From Aphrophora alni (Eukaryota > Arthropoda > Insecta > Hemiptera > Aphrophoridae): a stretch of DNA of 64,000 bases. The notes beneath the pieces were generated by a model. It did not search any database. It was not told the origin of the DNA and saw nothing but the letters and a program-made list of their open reading frames with translations. Every line of letters begins with the position of its first letter. Position 1 is the stretch's first letter. Of the stretch, positions 12,965 through 25,559 are shown piece after piece. Where the stretch lies: contig OY740768.1 of the NCBI GenBank assembly GCA_963513935.1, positions 36,698,368 through 36,762,367 on the forward strand, written 5' to 3'. The position numbers were made by a program, and so were the translations under genes.

Positions 12965-15900
12965 AAATAAAAGCTGAAATATCCCTAATCTAATTTTTGA
13001 TATTTTACTTATTTTAATCTAATTAAATGTAAAATATAATCTTTAAAGTTAGAACGAACACCATAATAAGCTAAAACATTTTTATGATACGTCCATTATA
13101 CATCTTTGTGACGATGTCTATATATGTTCATTAATCTAAAAATTAAGTTATTGGACCAGTTTTACTTATTTGTTTGTTGGTGAGAATATTTCATTCATAA
13201 TTCCAGATCCCCCCCACCCCCATAATTCAAAATTGGGAGGTACTTCTAATAAGACCAAAATTGTACATTTCGATTTTCTCAAACTCGACTATAACTTAAG
13301 TGATATAATTTAGCTAAAATGTAGCTCCTATCTCCAAAAATGCCGATTCTGAACGTACTGCCCAGAATAAGAAAATAAATTTTAAAAACAACTATAATTA
13401 GGCAGCCTCAAACCAAATGTGACAATGCAGATTTTAAAAGAAAACTAAAAGCTTTTAGAATAAATCTGAAAATAAATAATAATAAATAAAATAAATAAAT
13501 AATTCCTGCCCATTCGTGGAATTAGATTAGAAACCAGCAAATTAGGCCTTTGTTTAAAAAATTAGTTTACTAAAATATATTCTGAAAGTTGCAAGTTTTT
13601 TTATTGGTAATGGTAAAAATGTATTAATTTGTTTTGGGACATTTAGGACACCCGTAATAGAATATTTCTTCCTATATATCTATTGGTACTGATTTCTCAA
13701 AAATTGGTGGGCAGATTTTAACAAGAGATTTTTTACTCCTAATTACCCACGTAAAATAATAATGGGTACTTTGTTTAAAATTTTGGGTACCTGCTATAAG
13801 AATAACCCAGAATATATTTCTTTGAAAATTGCACTTAACGATTTTGATCAAACGTAAACCTATTAGTCACTGTCTCCCTAAAGCTAAAGTACTGTATTAA
13901 AAGGTAGAATATCTGTAATCTCTATCTATCTAGAACAAATTTTAATGAAATATGGAGCTTAACATCGTATACAAATGTTCCAAACCGAAAATGAAAGAAA
14001 ATTATATTTCTGGAGCAACTGCAAATACATAAATTCTATCTGGAAACGCAATTGTATATATAATTAATTATACATGTATAAAGTACGTGTAAAACCCGTA
14101 TTTGTGTACTGCTTGTTTAAAAAAAAAATTCATTGTATCGTATATTTAAAAAATTACAAACCATTATACCATGACGATAAACAAATCCTATACTAGTCAG
14201 AACAACAGAGATTGCTAAATACTGAACTTGTTTATGTGTGTAAATGTAAGTCATTTCGTCTTGCTGATGGAGGTTATTGCTACAGGAAGTGTGATGGATG
14301 TGTACAAATTGATCGGAACTGAATGAGCAACAATCACTAAATAGTTACATTCCCATACTAGCCTAGACTGAGTTTCACATCGGCAGACCTTGTATTACAT
14401 GTTCTTGTCCTACTACCAATTAAAATATACGGTACAAAAACTTTGCATTATTTGTTTTATACACAAAGCAAAACCTCAGCAAACATTCTTCCCAAAATGC
14501 CCAAAAATTCGATTCAGATGTTTTCTGTTAAAAAATGAAAATTAACCACGAACTGAAAATGAGCCAATATCTGAAAATGAGCCTGAAGCTATATGAAGAA
14601 CATGTTGGTGAAATGTGAAGCTTTATAACCCAGACCACCAAGAAAGAAACAAAAAAACAATTACACCTCCCATTAAATTGGTGGTCATCAAGGTTTCTTT
14701 TCGATTTAATTGCGAATCTTGTTTTTTTTTTACCTGAGGGTTTGTGTTCTTGTTGACTGGTTCAGAAAGTTTTACATTTCACTAAAATTGTATCAGTTTT
14801 GAGTTGTTAGTTCACTTTTTCATCGATGATTCTCGTTTCAATATTTTGGGGGAAATGGATATGAACATTTTAATACAATTTAATAACGTTAAAGCCAATT
14901 TGGTAAGTAGGCTACAATCAAATTTTAAGTAATATAAAAAAAGAAAGGGGGAAAATATACATCTAGTAGCCTATGTTTTAAATTTTTGTTACTAAACAAA
15001 TTATTTATAAAAATAATAAAAACTCTTTATATAAATGTAAATAAAATGGTACCGATTAAAGTTTTTTTTTTTAATATATATTTTTTTTTTAAGTAGGTCA
15101 TCATCATATGACATAGTCAGGAGCAGAGCTAATGTTTTTAGTTAAAATACAGTTTTAATTTAAAGTTTAAAAAATTTTTATAAAATTCAACAATACAAAA
15201 ATGGAAATTAGTAAGGAATTTTAAAATTATGAAAAATGAAAGAACGTCATTTAAATTTTTTCATAGAGAATCTAAAGTTTGCGAGTTACCAATAGTGCCA
15301 ACTATAAAATAATCAGACCTTATATTGAAGCTTGCTCTCTCGTTTTTAATCACCTGAACTGTACAAATCATTACGCTTATTATTTTGTTTAATGAATATT
15401 TGTTTCTTTGTGTGATTTTATGTCTAACGTAGTATATTACGTTACGGGGGGAAGTAACCTTTTCCATGCAAGCACGGGAAAAAACACTTTCCGCGCAAGT
15501 AATGTATAATACTTTTCATTATACTTATTTATTATTTTATTGTTGTATACAAGTATTTAACCAGTAGATTGTCGTCTTAAAAAGACAATACTTCGTGGGA
15601 AGTGATTAACATCTACATTTTCTTTCACCGATGAATATCTTTTTAGAATATTTAGACTATAAAATGGTAGCTTTCATAATTTTGAACTTCTGTGAGATAT
15701 AAACAAGGATATTATCATTTACAGTTTCTATGTTCTTACGCTGACGTCATTTACAAAACTCTTAATTTGTATTCTGATAATAGACTTGGCGTAATTTGAA
15801 AGGCTTCATTGTCTTCAGGAACGTCTATTTCAACATTTTCAAAATGCAAAATTATTAATTAGGAAAAGAATAAAATATACCGCGATTGTTTACTAATGTA

Positions 15901-16505
15901 ACTATCTTTGAGGTTAACTGTTGATTCAATAAACAGTTGTGGTATTATTGTTTGAAATCAGCTGGAATATCTAGGCTATGAATTTATATTTACATATTAT
16001 GTTAGAAAAAAACTGTTTCCTGCACAAATGTAAAACGGCTCTTTGCAGTGAAGTATAATGAAAAGATTATTTTGACATCTTAAAAAGGAAAAACAAGCCT
16101 GTATTTATGACTCAACAGAAATAAAAAAGATTTTGATGTTAATCTTTCATGGATGTGGTTGGTTTAACGTAACATCAAATTTATTGTATGGTTATTTCAA
16201 TGAATCAACAGTTATTAAATTTGTAAAATTTGTTGTTATGGGAAGGAATATTAAAATGATACAATTTTGAAGAAACAGAGAGTATATTTGAAATATTTTG
16301 TAAATTAATTTTAATTTTGCCAACAAAATTTTTAAATTGTTACGATCTCTAATTCTTGTCGAACACAAAACCACATAATCCTGTTAATTGATCAGATAGT
16401 TTTCGAGGTTCAGGTTAAGTTAGGTTTCAACCCCCTGTCAAGGGAACTTCGATCCAATAAATTGCTAAAATTACTTTGAAAACAAAAAAACACGTACGTC
16501 TTTTA
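12965..16505. other. AT-rich DNA, no gene seen
   Basis: Homopolymer tracts and short frames only. A C-rich stretch lies at 13209-13220. No transposon terminus or coding homology was recognised across this 3.5 kb. Confidence 0.5.
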
Positions 16506-16513
16506 ACTCAATG

Positions 16514-16803
16514 CAGTGGCGTAAATAGGATTTTAATTTTGGGGGTGATTAACCTGGAAGGAAACACTACCGAGGGATCCCCAACACAAACCAGGGGGTC
16601 CGGGAGTCTTACCCCGGAGAATTTTGAAAATTTATACTCTTAAAAGCGCGATTTTAGCGACAATATAACTGATATGAATATACGGTAATGTAAAACAGCA
16701 GTATTTTAAAACATTTAGATTTTATTTTTGAATTTTTTTTTCTTTCCTAAATGTTATTATTAGTCTTTGGGGGTGATTGATCACCCCCTTATTTACGCCA
16801 CTG
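16514..16803. mobile_element. hAT-type MITE, 290 bp, with 8-bp target duplication
   Basis: Terminal inverted repeats begin CAGTGGCGTAAATA on the left and, on the minus strand, on the right. CAGTGGCG is a common hAT terminus. The element is bracketed by ACTCAATG (16506-16513) and ACTCAGTG (16804-16811), an eight-base target duplication with one mismatch, as expected for hAT. The right side also has an inner GGGGGTGATTGATCACCCCC palindrome. The interior (GGGGGTCCGGGAG, TACCCCGGAG) is non-coding. Confidence 0.85.
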
Positions 16804-16908
16804 ACTCAGTGTAGTATGAATATTAACAATTTTACCATTTAAGTACGTAATATAAATTTTGGAAAATTGAAGAATAATATTTCCTACACCAAAATTTTGT
16901 TAAAGATT

Positions 16909-17093
16909 TCATTTTAAAACTTGTAATTCATTTATGTACATTTATATTATATTAGTAAATAACTCGTTCTGTTTTGTTTATGTTGTAGGTGAGTTCTTTA
17001 CAAGGATTCTTTCTAAATGATTTCACTATTTTTAAGGTAAGAAAATGTTTCCTTAATGAAAACTAAGTAAGATGATAATGTAAGTAGATATAG
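16909..17093 (+). repeat. Two-copy repeat with splice-like borders, copy 1
   Basis: Shares about 185 bp with 60865-61060. Inside, a T-rich tract ending TTGTAG precedes a 48-base block (16989-17036) that is followed by AAG/GTAAGA, so the block looks like a small exon between acceptor and donor sites. Block length differs between copies (48 and 47 bases), which argues against a conserved reading frame. It lies about 200 bp upstream of a LINE RT remnant and may be a piece of that element. Confidence 0.55.
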
Positions 17094-17312
17094 CTCAATG
17101 TATCCCTTGCTAATCCAATACGTCGGTTTGAGAGAGTCACGTATATGTATGGTTTAACAATAGGATTATAGAGTTAAGCAGCAGTGAAAAATTGGTTTAA
17201 CTAAAACATGTTATCTCCCCTAAATTTCTGCATATTTCGTTGAGAGCATAATATTGATACAGAGTTACTGCACTCTTGTAATGAATACCTCAGCAACTCG
17301 TGTATATGTAAA

Positions 17313-17840
17313 CAGATTGACAGTGTTGCTTACTATAAGTATCTTGGAGTATTGTTTGATGAACTGATCAAATGGGTAGAATATGTGAAATTTGTAAAGC
17401 AAAAAACCCGCAAATTAATATATGTAATCAAACAATATAGCGACATACTTGATTTATGGGAGTTAAAACTGTCTTACTATGCATATTACTAATCATTATT
17501 CATTGTGGGTATATTTGCTTTGGGGGATCTTTAAATCAATTCTTGAACTTATAAATATCATTTTTTTAAATACATATTTAAAGCTCCATTGCGTAAGGGC
17601 CACCGTTTTCCTTCCGAGACACTTTTTGACGAATTATAAGGTAAATTTGTGAACTTAAAACACATTTGTGTAAAAACTCTTGCAATATATTTTTCAAAAT
17701 TGTCGTATTTTAAATGAAACCGAACACCAACATATAACTTAGAATCATATGGAATAAGAATTAAAAAAAATAAGTAAGACCTTCTTTATTAGCAACTCCG
17801 ATGAGAGTATAAGGACGATAATTATTATTATTTGTTCAGA
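17313..17840 (+). pseudogene. LINE reverse transcriptase C-terminal remnant (Jockey/CR1-like)
   Basis: In one frame with several stops the sequence reads IDSVAYYKYLGVLFDE, KFVKQKTRKLIYVIKQYSD, LSYYAYY, then IVGIFALGDL, and further on LRKGHRFPSETLFDEL and NRTPTYNL. This order (YLGV block, thumb-like Lys/Arg-rich stretch, Y.Y...GI..WG block, then a YPTE.LF-like block) is typical of the end of non-LTR retrotransposon RT ORFs. The palm domain with the YADD motif and the endonuclease are absent, consistent with a 5'-truncated dead insertion. The clade assignment is tentative. Confidence 0.7.
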
Positions 17841-20517
17841 TTTAAATAAGGTTAATAAATTATTATTCTACTGATAAATATGAAAAATCTGTTTTCTTTG
17901 TTAATTTAATTAAATTGTAAATTCTTACTGAAATGATACTTCAGGTTTTTACTTTTAAATTTAGGATATTAAGAATATTTATAAATAAATGTTGTATTTA
18001 ATATTTATGGTCAGTTTAATTTACTGATTAATCTCGGCTTTAAATTCCTCACGATCCTATAAATTTAGAATGCAAATGTTGTTTTCTTGAGAAAAAATTG
18101 TTCTCTTTCTTTTTTAGAAAAATGGTTAAATGTGTGGATTTATATCAAACCGTAAGCTCTTAGTAAGAAGAAAAATAAAAATAACTTGTAATAAAAAGTA
18201 TTTTTAACTGTACAAGCCTGCGTATTTTTTCATTGGAGAATTATTAAACAGTTTGAACTATTATTGAACTTATTGTCTTTTCTATTCTTTCTAGCATATC
18301 TTACATTATCATTAGTGCGTTTTGCCGAAAATTAAAATAAATGGTCACGGTTACATGTGCGGTTATTACGATGTGCAGAAAAGATCCGATATATTTGATA
18401 GTAAAAACGGAAATAATCCAGTGTGTTACAGATTAAAGATTATTTTATAAAATGATACAGTGTAATAATAGTATGTTTATAGATTAAAGATTATAGTATT
18501 AGCGTGATCGGCCATTGCTATAAATACATCCGATATGCGGCGCCAAGCAGAACTATCCGAATGTCAAGGTGAACCTTTTAAATAAATAACCCACATTATG
18601 TGGGAGGACTACTACTGCCTACTAAACAAATACAGTTATTTAGCCAGGATTTTGTAACATCTAAATATAGACTGTATTATGAGTCATGATCTTGATGTCT
18701 TCTGTATCGAATTTAATAGTGATAAATTATGCTTTAATATATAAACATTTAATTTAGAAATTCTAGCTATTTCTATCTTTTTCGTGGATTCGCTGACACC
18801 CAAGATTATGAAATTTCCATCTATCCTTTCGAATGGAGCTATTTAACACAATTTTTGTTCTTTTTTTATGTACTAGTTGTCCAGAAAGTCCCAACCAGTT
18901 TAATAATTTTTGAACCAACAGCAGAAAAACTAGAATTGGACTACACCTAGTGGCTATACCTTTTTTTAAAAGAAAACTCCAAGTGGACGTAAATAAAAAC
19001 TTTCAAGAGTAAACATTTTTTCTTTTTCTTTTTTTTTTTGCTGGGTTTCGTAATAATAATAATTTTATTCTTGCTTAGTTTTTATTTTTAAATAAGGCAC
19101 TCTTTTAAGGGTGCGTGTTTGTATTAGTAAACGACATAGAAGACGGAATTTTGTTCGATATTGCTCAAATTTTGTATGTAGACTCAGTTTTACGAACAAT
19201 TTATGAACAATTTAGAAGATTTGTCTAAACGAATTTGAAATTAGCTGAGTTTAAATTTTCAATATTTTGTTTAATACCTATAAATCTGAAATTGCCCCAT
19301 AATAGCTAATTTTATGGATTTTTAAAATCTACATCAAATGATGCCAAAATCAGTTTTCTACAATACAAAATAAATCAGTTTTACGAAACGGAAAATTAAC
19401 CGCAAAATTAGAAAAATTTGCAATAATTCCTTTATAGCAGATGAAATTTGGATGTATTTTAGTCAAATTTGGCGCAGAAAATAGAATTTACTATTTACAA
19501 AACATAATTAAAATAAAGTATGTCTTCTTTTTGAAAGGATTTTAAAATTATAACTTCTTCTATACGACCTATATGAAGTTTATAATTTATGAGCTTTTTT
19601 GCATCTTGACATATAAATATATTATACAGTATATGTATTTACCATTATAAATAAACTGACACACACTAAACATTAAAACAATCGTCTCATTCTATAATGT
19701 CATCTTATCAGCTGCATGCTGAGAATATGGATTTTTATTAGGTTTATAGTTTCGTAAAATCAATCTAAAAAGTTTACGGTAGCCTATATAAAAATGCAGG
19801 TTCAGTGAAACCAATAAATTTACATTATATGATAGACGAGGCATCTTCTGTGTATAATATGATTTCAAATTCAAAAATTAGAGTCTCTACAGCTGCTATC
19901 TTATGACCCCTTCTTAACTTCACGGACAGCCTACAGTAATGGTGTCCACTTCCCACATTAGCTCATTCTGAAGTGATCTCACAAAAGTCTCACATGTTCC
20001 AAGCGTCACAATAATGCATACTATGAGATTCATTCTCCTAACAGCCTGGGCGAATACGTTCCAAGGTTGGTTATGAGCGAGTAATGTGGTACTCCAACAT
20101 TGACAATGATCGTCAAATGTTGGAAGTTGAGAAATTTTGGAAGCCTTTTTGAAGAGAACGATCAGGACTTTTCAGCCCCCATCCCAAGTCAAAGGAGTCG
20201 GATTCTTTTCCGATCCTTCAATACCTCTGGCCAGAAATTGGTCGAAGAATGCCAACAGTCACGCTTAAATTATTATCTTGTATCTTGTACCTTCCTTCTT
20301 TGTCTCTTTTCAGAATCCTTTCTGTCAAAACATTAGAAATTTCACTAGTCCACATACATATATTTCCACTAGTTTGGAAGTGATGCCAAAAAACAAAGAA
20401 AGTGGAAGATGTCGTGGAATACGAAGTAGTTCCAGGAATTTGTGTTTGTATGTCATGGGTATTAAGAAAGTAAACGCTTAGTGGATCATAGATTCTAATG
20501 AATTGACATATTTTCAA
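17841..20517. other. AT-rich DNA, no gene seen
   Basis: No domain was recognised. TAGTTGTCCAGAAAGTCCCA near 18877 resembles a DNA-transposon end but has no partner. The stretch 19915-20300 is less AT-rich and looks like decayed coding sequence of unknown origin. Confidence 0.45.
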
Positions 20518-20530
20518 ATATAAACCTATA

Positions 20531-20685
20531 TGAAAAACAAACACAATATTTAGTAAATTCTACAATTTATTTGAGTCTTGCCGACCATGGTTTCGCCAAC
20601 AACGGCATTTACAAGGCAGCTTAACAAAGACTAAGGAAAAATATAGAAACTAACATATTATTACTACAAAAGGAAGAACAGTTAC
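20531..20685 (+). repeat. Left arm of perfect 155-bp inverted repeat
   Basis: Exact reverse complement of 20700-20854 by direct base-by-base reading. The loop between the arms is 20686-20699 (TTAGCTAGGGTAGG). Confidence 0.97.
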
Positions 20686-20699
20686 TTAGCTAGGGTAGG

Positions 20700-20854
20700 G
20701 TAACTGTTCTTCCTTTTGTAGTAATAATATGTTAGTTTCTATATTTTTCCTTAGTCTTTGTTAAGCTGCCTTGTAAATGCCGTTGTTGGCGAAACCATGG
20801 TCGGCAAGACTCAAATAAATTGTAGAATTTACTAAATATTGTGTTTGTTTTTCA
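20700..20854 (-). repeat. Right arm of perfect 155-bp inverted repeat
   Basis: Reverse complement of the left arm. On the plus strand it contains GCC-GTTGTT-GGC (20779-20790), GAAAC (20791-20795), the palindrome ACCATGGT and GTC (20800-20802). Confidence 0.97.
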
Positions 20855-21099
20855 TTAAAATGGAGTTCTACCAAGTACCATCGGTCAATAGTGTAAATCA
20901 TATAAACCTATATATTTAACCTTTTCACATTTTCTCTCCCTGACCGTTTCTCTTAAACTCTTTGACAGCTGTATCCAATTCCCAAAACGACTAACGGTTT
21001 AGTTTATATTTGTAGATCGTCTCTAGTGAACTGTATTAATTTATTAAATAGTTTATTGTTTAATAAAGAATTTACTATTTACTTTAATACACGATGACT

Positions 21100-21440
21100 C
21101 AAAATGAGAACTGTTTAGTGTGAGTATATCTGGTAATTTGTTGTTGTTGTTATTTTTAATTTTATCATTAACGTTTATTGTCCAATCAGTTTTATTTCTG
21201 TTATTTTGATTTTTTTTTTTTTTTTTTAATAAATTTATTTTAATTATTTGTTTTAGGAATTAATTAATTGTGTTATATACTGATAATTTTATTTTATTTT
21301 TTAAAGTTAATTTGAGTTCTGTTTACCGTTTTAGTTATTTGTTTCAAATTTGTAATTTTTTGTATAAGTTAAGTCCAAGTGAGAACCCTGATGGTCTTAT
21401 CTCAATCACTTAATAAAGCCAAAAATCAATCAATCTCATT
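21100..21440 (+). mobile_element. Possible LINE 3' end
   Basis: AACCCTGATGGTCTTATCTC, followed by TTAATAAAGCCAAAAATCAA and a short ATCA-repeat tail, resembles the 3' untranslated ends of Jockey/CR1-like LINEs, which finish in short tandem repeats. The preceding 250 bp is T-rich. No coding part is attached, so the call rests on the tail alone. Confidence 0.35.
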
Positions 21441-21794
21441 TTAAACAAAAGTATGACTCATTTTACATACTGTTTAATTTTAAGGTTTTGTGTGGGATAA
21501 TAGTTGTGTGCCCCCAGAGTAAACAAACCTAGATAATATTACCTCTAAATTGTCATATTATGACTGTTGGCATAAACTTTGTCCTTTTAATTGGAAATTT
21601 TACAATTTAAAAAAGACAACTTGATTGAAATCACTTTGTATAAACGTTTATGAAAGGGATTCACGTTTTCTAATTGGCCTTGTTTATTCTTTTCTGATTT
21701 TAAATAACTTTTCAGTAGATATAAATCTAATCTCATCATTTAGCGAGCTAAATATGTGATCACTTCTCGTGTCTGGTATTCATGTTGTTTTTTT

Positions 21795-22590
21795 ATATAG
21801 AGTATCTTGTATGACTCGAGCTCTTATGTCGTCTTTTAAGTTCCACTTCCATGTGCGTGGTGGCGTGCGTCTTCCTCCTTCATTTGGTTGTATCCATTTC
21901 TATACTTTCTTAGTGTCTTTGCTTCGATTGTTTTAGCAATATCCAGGTAGCATTGTTTCCGGTAGTATCTCAATCGTTCGAATGGTTAATGGTAGATTCT
22001 TCGTGATCTTCCACAGCTCTGCTCTTACATATATGTAACTGATACTCTCCACAGTGGTTTAATAGAATTAATTACTGTTTATATACTCCTACTCAACAGT
22101 AAACCGTTCAACCGACTTATAAGAGCATTTGTTTAACCCATCCTTGTCTTTATCTCTTCACTACTTCCTCTTTCAAAAGTGACTTTCACTCCTAGATATT
22201 TGCAAGATTGCATCGCCTTAATGGTGTTTGTTTCCTTTTGAATTAATGTCCTTCGCCTTCAGCTACCAGGTACTCTTATTTACCGGATTTATAGTAAAAC
22301 TCCATTCTTCGTTAGGCTTCGTCAACATATATAATCTCAATTCATATTTAATCAAATTAATCTGACGCTTAGGGTATAGTACTTTCTCCTGTAGTCCTCC
22401 TGGGCGCAATTTAAATACATCTTGAAAAATATCTGTACTGTACAACAGCCTTGCTTCAGTACTTCAGTTATTGTTGAAGTTATGATATCTTATCGGAATT
22501 GTAATTTGTATTCTGTCGTGTTATACAGTCTCCTGATGAAGTTCTTCACGGATACCTCTACTTCTAAAGACTAATGCGTCTCCATATTGT
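21795..22590 (-). pseudogene. Antisense LINE reverse transcriptase remnant
   Basis: On the minus strand, from high to low coordinates, pieces of an endonuclease-RT type LINE can be read: SLRSRGIREELHQE near 22560-22580, KQGCCTVQIFFK near 22440, INLIKYELRLY near 22330, CKYLGVKVTFERGSSEEIKT near 22170-22220, LISRLNGLL near 22100, and EGGRRTPPRTWKWNLKDDIR at about 21825-21885. The last block is the usual RRRGRP..TW...L.DD end of these proteins. Stops and frameshifts are frequent and the YADD core is not readable. A dead copy. Confidence 0.7.
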
Positions 22591-22599
22591 ATACTAGCC

Positions 22600-24560
22600 T
22601 TTTTATATCATTTATTTTTAGGATTAAGTTGACTTAAGTAATAGAAAAACTGTCATTTTGAGGGATTATCATACAACTGACGTTAATAATTTGTTTGATT
22701 TAGATAGCGTGTAAGGCCCAACTAAACGTATGGCCGGTTGACGTACATTGAAGTGGGGGGGAGAATTGATGTTGATTAAACGTAATAGAGGTTAATATGT
22801 CAATGGACTGCCCACTCTTAGCTTGGACGTTGTAATTCCAAACAGATATTGGACAATCCTAACTTTCTTTATTGATTGTATGGTATACATTGTGCTCGCG
22901 TTCTATAGGAATGTTTCTTTTTGTGAATCCTTTTGTAGGCGTTTATTATATTTCACTTTCCGTAAAGGATGTCGTGTCGTTGCATTTTTCCTTTCTCGTG
23001 TACCAAAAAATTGGATTTCATCTTTATGGACATATTCGTTTTTTTAGATTTTTGACTTCAATAAAGTTGTTTCTAAAACGATATCTGTTAAATGAGCTGA
23101 AACTTAGACGTTTGTACAGATTTTGAATATTTTTTTGCTATTTGGGCATTTTTATTATATCTAGACGTTTTCATGTTTTAAATAACTCTAATATTTGCTG
23201 TATTTTTGTAAAACCAAAATTATAAAACCCAGATTAATAATATTTTGTGAAAATTTAGCATCGAAGGTCTTAAATTTAATGGTCGTCATCTTCTCAAAAT
23301 AGGCGGTTATAAAAGAGTTATAACCCTTGAACTTTCAACAAGTTCTAATGTTTCAACATTGGCCTAAACCATTTCAATCTAACTTCGATGAAATATGAAT
23401 ATATGACCAAAACATAAATGTCAAGTCTCAAGTAAAAGAAAAATTAGGTTCGTGAGGACATATGTTAGCGTAGCATTCTTTGGTAACTTAAATTGGAGCC
23501 TTAATCTACACATTCAGAGGTCATCAAGTGATTATGTGTTTAGAACAAATCGTGCAGTTTGTCACGAACTGGAAATCAAGATATTGAATTTAGCACTGTG
23601 TCAATAGCCATTGGTTGTCGTGGAGTGGCAATCAATTTTACTCGCAATAAAACTCTACCCTCGTAAGTACCTAACTTCATTGTCAAAATTAAATTTTTGG
23701 TTTGTAGCATTTACATTTAGGTAACATCTAGATTTATCTTATATGATTAAAAATTAAGTCAATAGGGATTTAGTAAAATAGTTACCTACTTTCTTATTGT
23801 TAAAATGATTGTTTTCCCTAAAACGTCAAAGAATATACTGGAGAAAATTGGTTTTCTCTTAATTGCTAGCAAAATTGTTAAAACTAAAAAACTCCTTCAA
23901 TTTTTAAAAAAGGTTTTCAGTTCCAGTTAGCGTTTAAATTAAATACCAACTTTGTTACCAACTGTGTGAAAATCGCATCATCTGTTTTTGAGTTATAAAC
24001 TTAAAGAGATACGTTGCTTTCCATATATCAAGAGAAGAGATTTGAATATATTGGTGTTACAAACATAGATATGTGCTATCTCCATTGTGTAACGAAATAA
24101 CATTAATAAGAATGAGTATGGTTGTTATTCAAAAAAATCTTCTAGTTTCAATGTCAGTATTTTTCTAAAGTTTCGTCTTAGCTCAAGACTACGCATTAAC
24201 AGTCTGTAATTCTGTGCAGCTTTATGATCTATTCTCTACAAAAATAAAGAACGTCAACAAGCAGATTCACAAGTAATATTTTATAGGAATTTGTGTCACT
24301 TAACGTCAGCCTAGTTATTTAACAAATTCTTATTGTAAATGTTCCTCATAATGTAAGTTGTACTCTTACAGAATATCTGGACAATTTTTTTTAACAATGG
24401 TGTAATCATAACCTCAAAATTAACAAATAAAAAAATCTCTGAAAATAAGATAATCAGTTTATAACAGAACAATAACTAAAACATCTGTTAGAATCTTTGT
24501 AAAACTGCAAAGTTATGATTGTTATGGACTATTAACAGAGCGGATATATTTTTAATTAAA
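22600..24560. other. AT-rich DNA, no recognisable gene
   Basis: Two overlapping frames at 22823-23126 encode hydrophobic, Phe-rich peptides of 74-84 residues. I see no family signature, and the composition follows from the T-rich strand. Nothing else was recognised. Confidence 0.45.
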
Positions 24561-24570
24561 ATTAAATAAA

Positions 24571-24900
24571 CTTCCTACAGTATATGACACAAACTGATAG
24601 TCTTTACGAAGTCTATGGACGTAGGAGTAGGCTATCATTTGTATCATTCATTTTTATTCCTCGTGGCGTAGATTTGTTAATTTAGTTATTATGTCATCAA
24701 CCATTTCTATATATAGAATATTAACATTGAATGAACTTCCTACAATTTAAGACACAAACTGATAGTTTTTACGCAATCTATCGACATAGGACTATCATAT
24801 CTAACATTCCTTTTTATTTCTCGTGGCGTAGATTTGTTAATTTGATAATTTGATAATTTGACCATTAACCATTTCTATATAAAGAAGATAACACTTTTTT
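24571..24900 (+). repeat. Tandem duplication, two units of about 165 bp
   Basis: Unit 1 starts CTTCCTACAGTATATGACAC at 24571 and unit 2 starts CTTCCTACAATTTAAGACAC at 24736. Both continue with AAACTGATAGT, TTACG, CGTGGCGTAGATTTGTTAAT and CCATTTCTATATA. Unit 2 has a small internal TTTGATAAT expansion. The units have diverged by point changes, so the duplication is not recent. Confidence 0.9.
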
Positions 24901-24904
24901 TTTA

Positions 24905-25500
24905 AAGTTTATAGACCTAACCCGCAGGGGAGATGGAGACTAGCACCACCGGCTAAGAGGAGGTTGGGATCCCCCCTCCCCCCAGTCAAACACTCACATA
25001 ACACTTACAACACATAAACTATCATCCGTATAGTCATTTACAGAATGTAGTCCTCGTGTCTGTTACATCTGGAAGTAGTGATGAGCATTGTGATTGCCCT
25101 AACGAAGTCAAGTGCCTGAATCGTGATGTGTGCTTGACACTACCGAGGACATTATCAGTTTCAGTTCAGAAACCAGCCACCTAGCAAGCAAGTGTTGGGC
25201 GTTGGGTTATGGGGGACGGAAACCGAAACAACTAATACGGTTGCGATCGAACTGAGTTGATAATTTTCCTTGAGTACATGGGTGACTAGTCGGTAGTAAC
25301 TTGGTGGTGAGGACCGCACCTTCGTACCGGAACTCACCTCTATGTTTAAGGGGGCGATGAAGATATGTATTTCGGTCCTTCTTAAATTTGGAACTCCCTT
25401 TAATTCGAGTTGCCTGGGCTACTGATTATGCTGCGCGTGCCCGGTTATCGACTGTGCTTTCACGAAGCGCCGAACTATATGTAAACATTAACTCCAATCA
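24905..25500. other. Less AT-rich stretch upstream of a LINE remnant
   Basis: This region is noticeably richer in G+C than its surroundings, with CCCCCCTCCCCCC at about 24971-24983. It may be the 5' part of the LINE remnant that follows, but no protein motif was readable. Confidence 0.35.
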
Positions 25501-25559
25501 CCAAATCGATTGTAAATATAAGAGTAAAGAAACCTGGTTCAGTTTTGCCTGACGAGCGT

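Larger units (their letters stand above)
20518..20913. mobile_element. Recent foldback retroelement with 14-bp target duplication
   Basis: A perfect 14-base direct repeat, ATATAAACCTATAT, brackets the unit (20518-20531 and 20900-20913). Inside are a 155-bp perfect inverted repeat, a 14-base loop, and a 45-base tail (20855-20899) on the right only. Each arm holds a stem-loop, GAAAC, a palindromic ACCATGGT and GTC in outward orientation, the same plan as the hammerhead-like motifs elsewhere, although the CTGANGA box is not preserved. The long TSD and one-sided tail suggest target-primed reverse transcription of a Penelope-type element. Confidence 0.7.

Noticed and set aside
18877..18897. Transposon-end-like TTGTCCAGAAAGTCCCAACC
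   Set aside because: No inverted partner or target duplication was found nearby.
20218..20544. 108-codon minus-strand frame next to the perfect inverted repeat
   Set aside because: It runs into the target duplication and left arm of the foldback element and shows no domain.
22533..22552. CTGATGAAGTTCTTCACGG
   Set aside because: Inside the antisense LINE remnant, with no GAAA box; part of decayed coding sequence.
22823..23126. Two overlapping hydrophobic frames considered as a membrane protein
   Set aside because: Phe/Leu richness follows from the T-rich strand; no conserved motif, and both frames are equally open.
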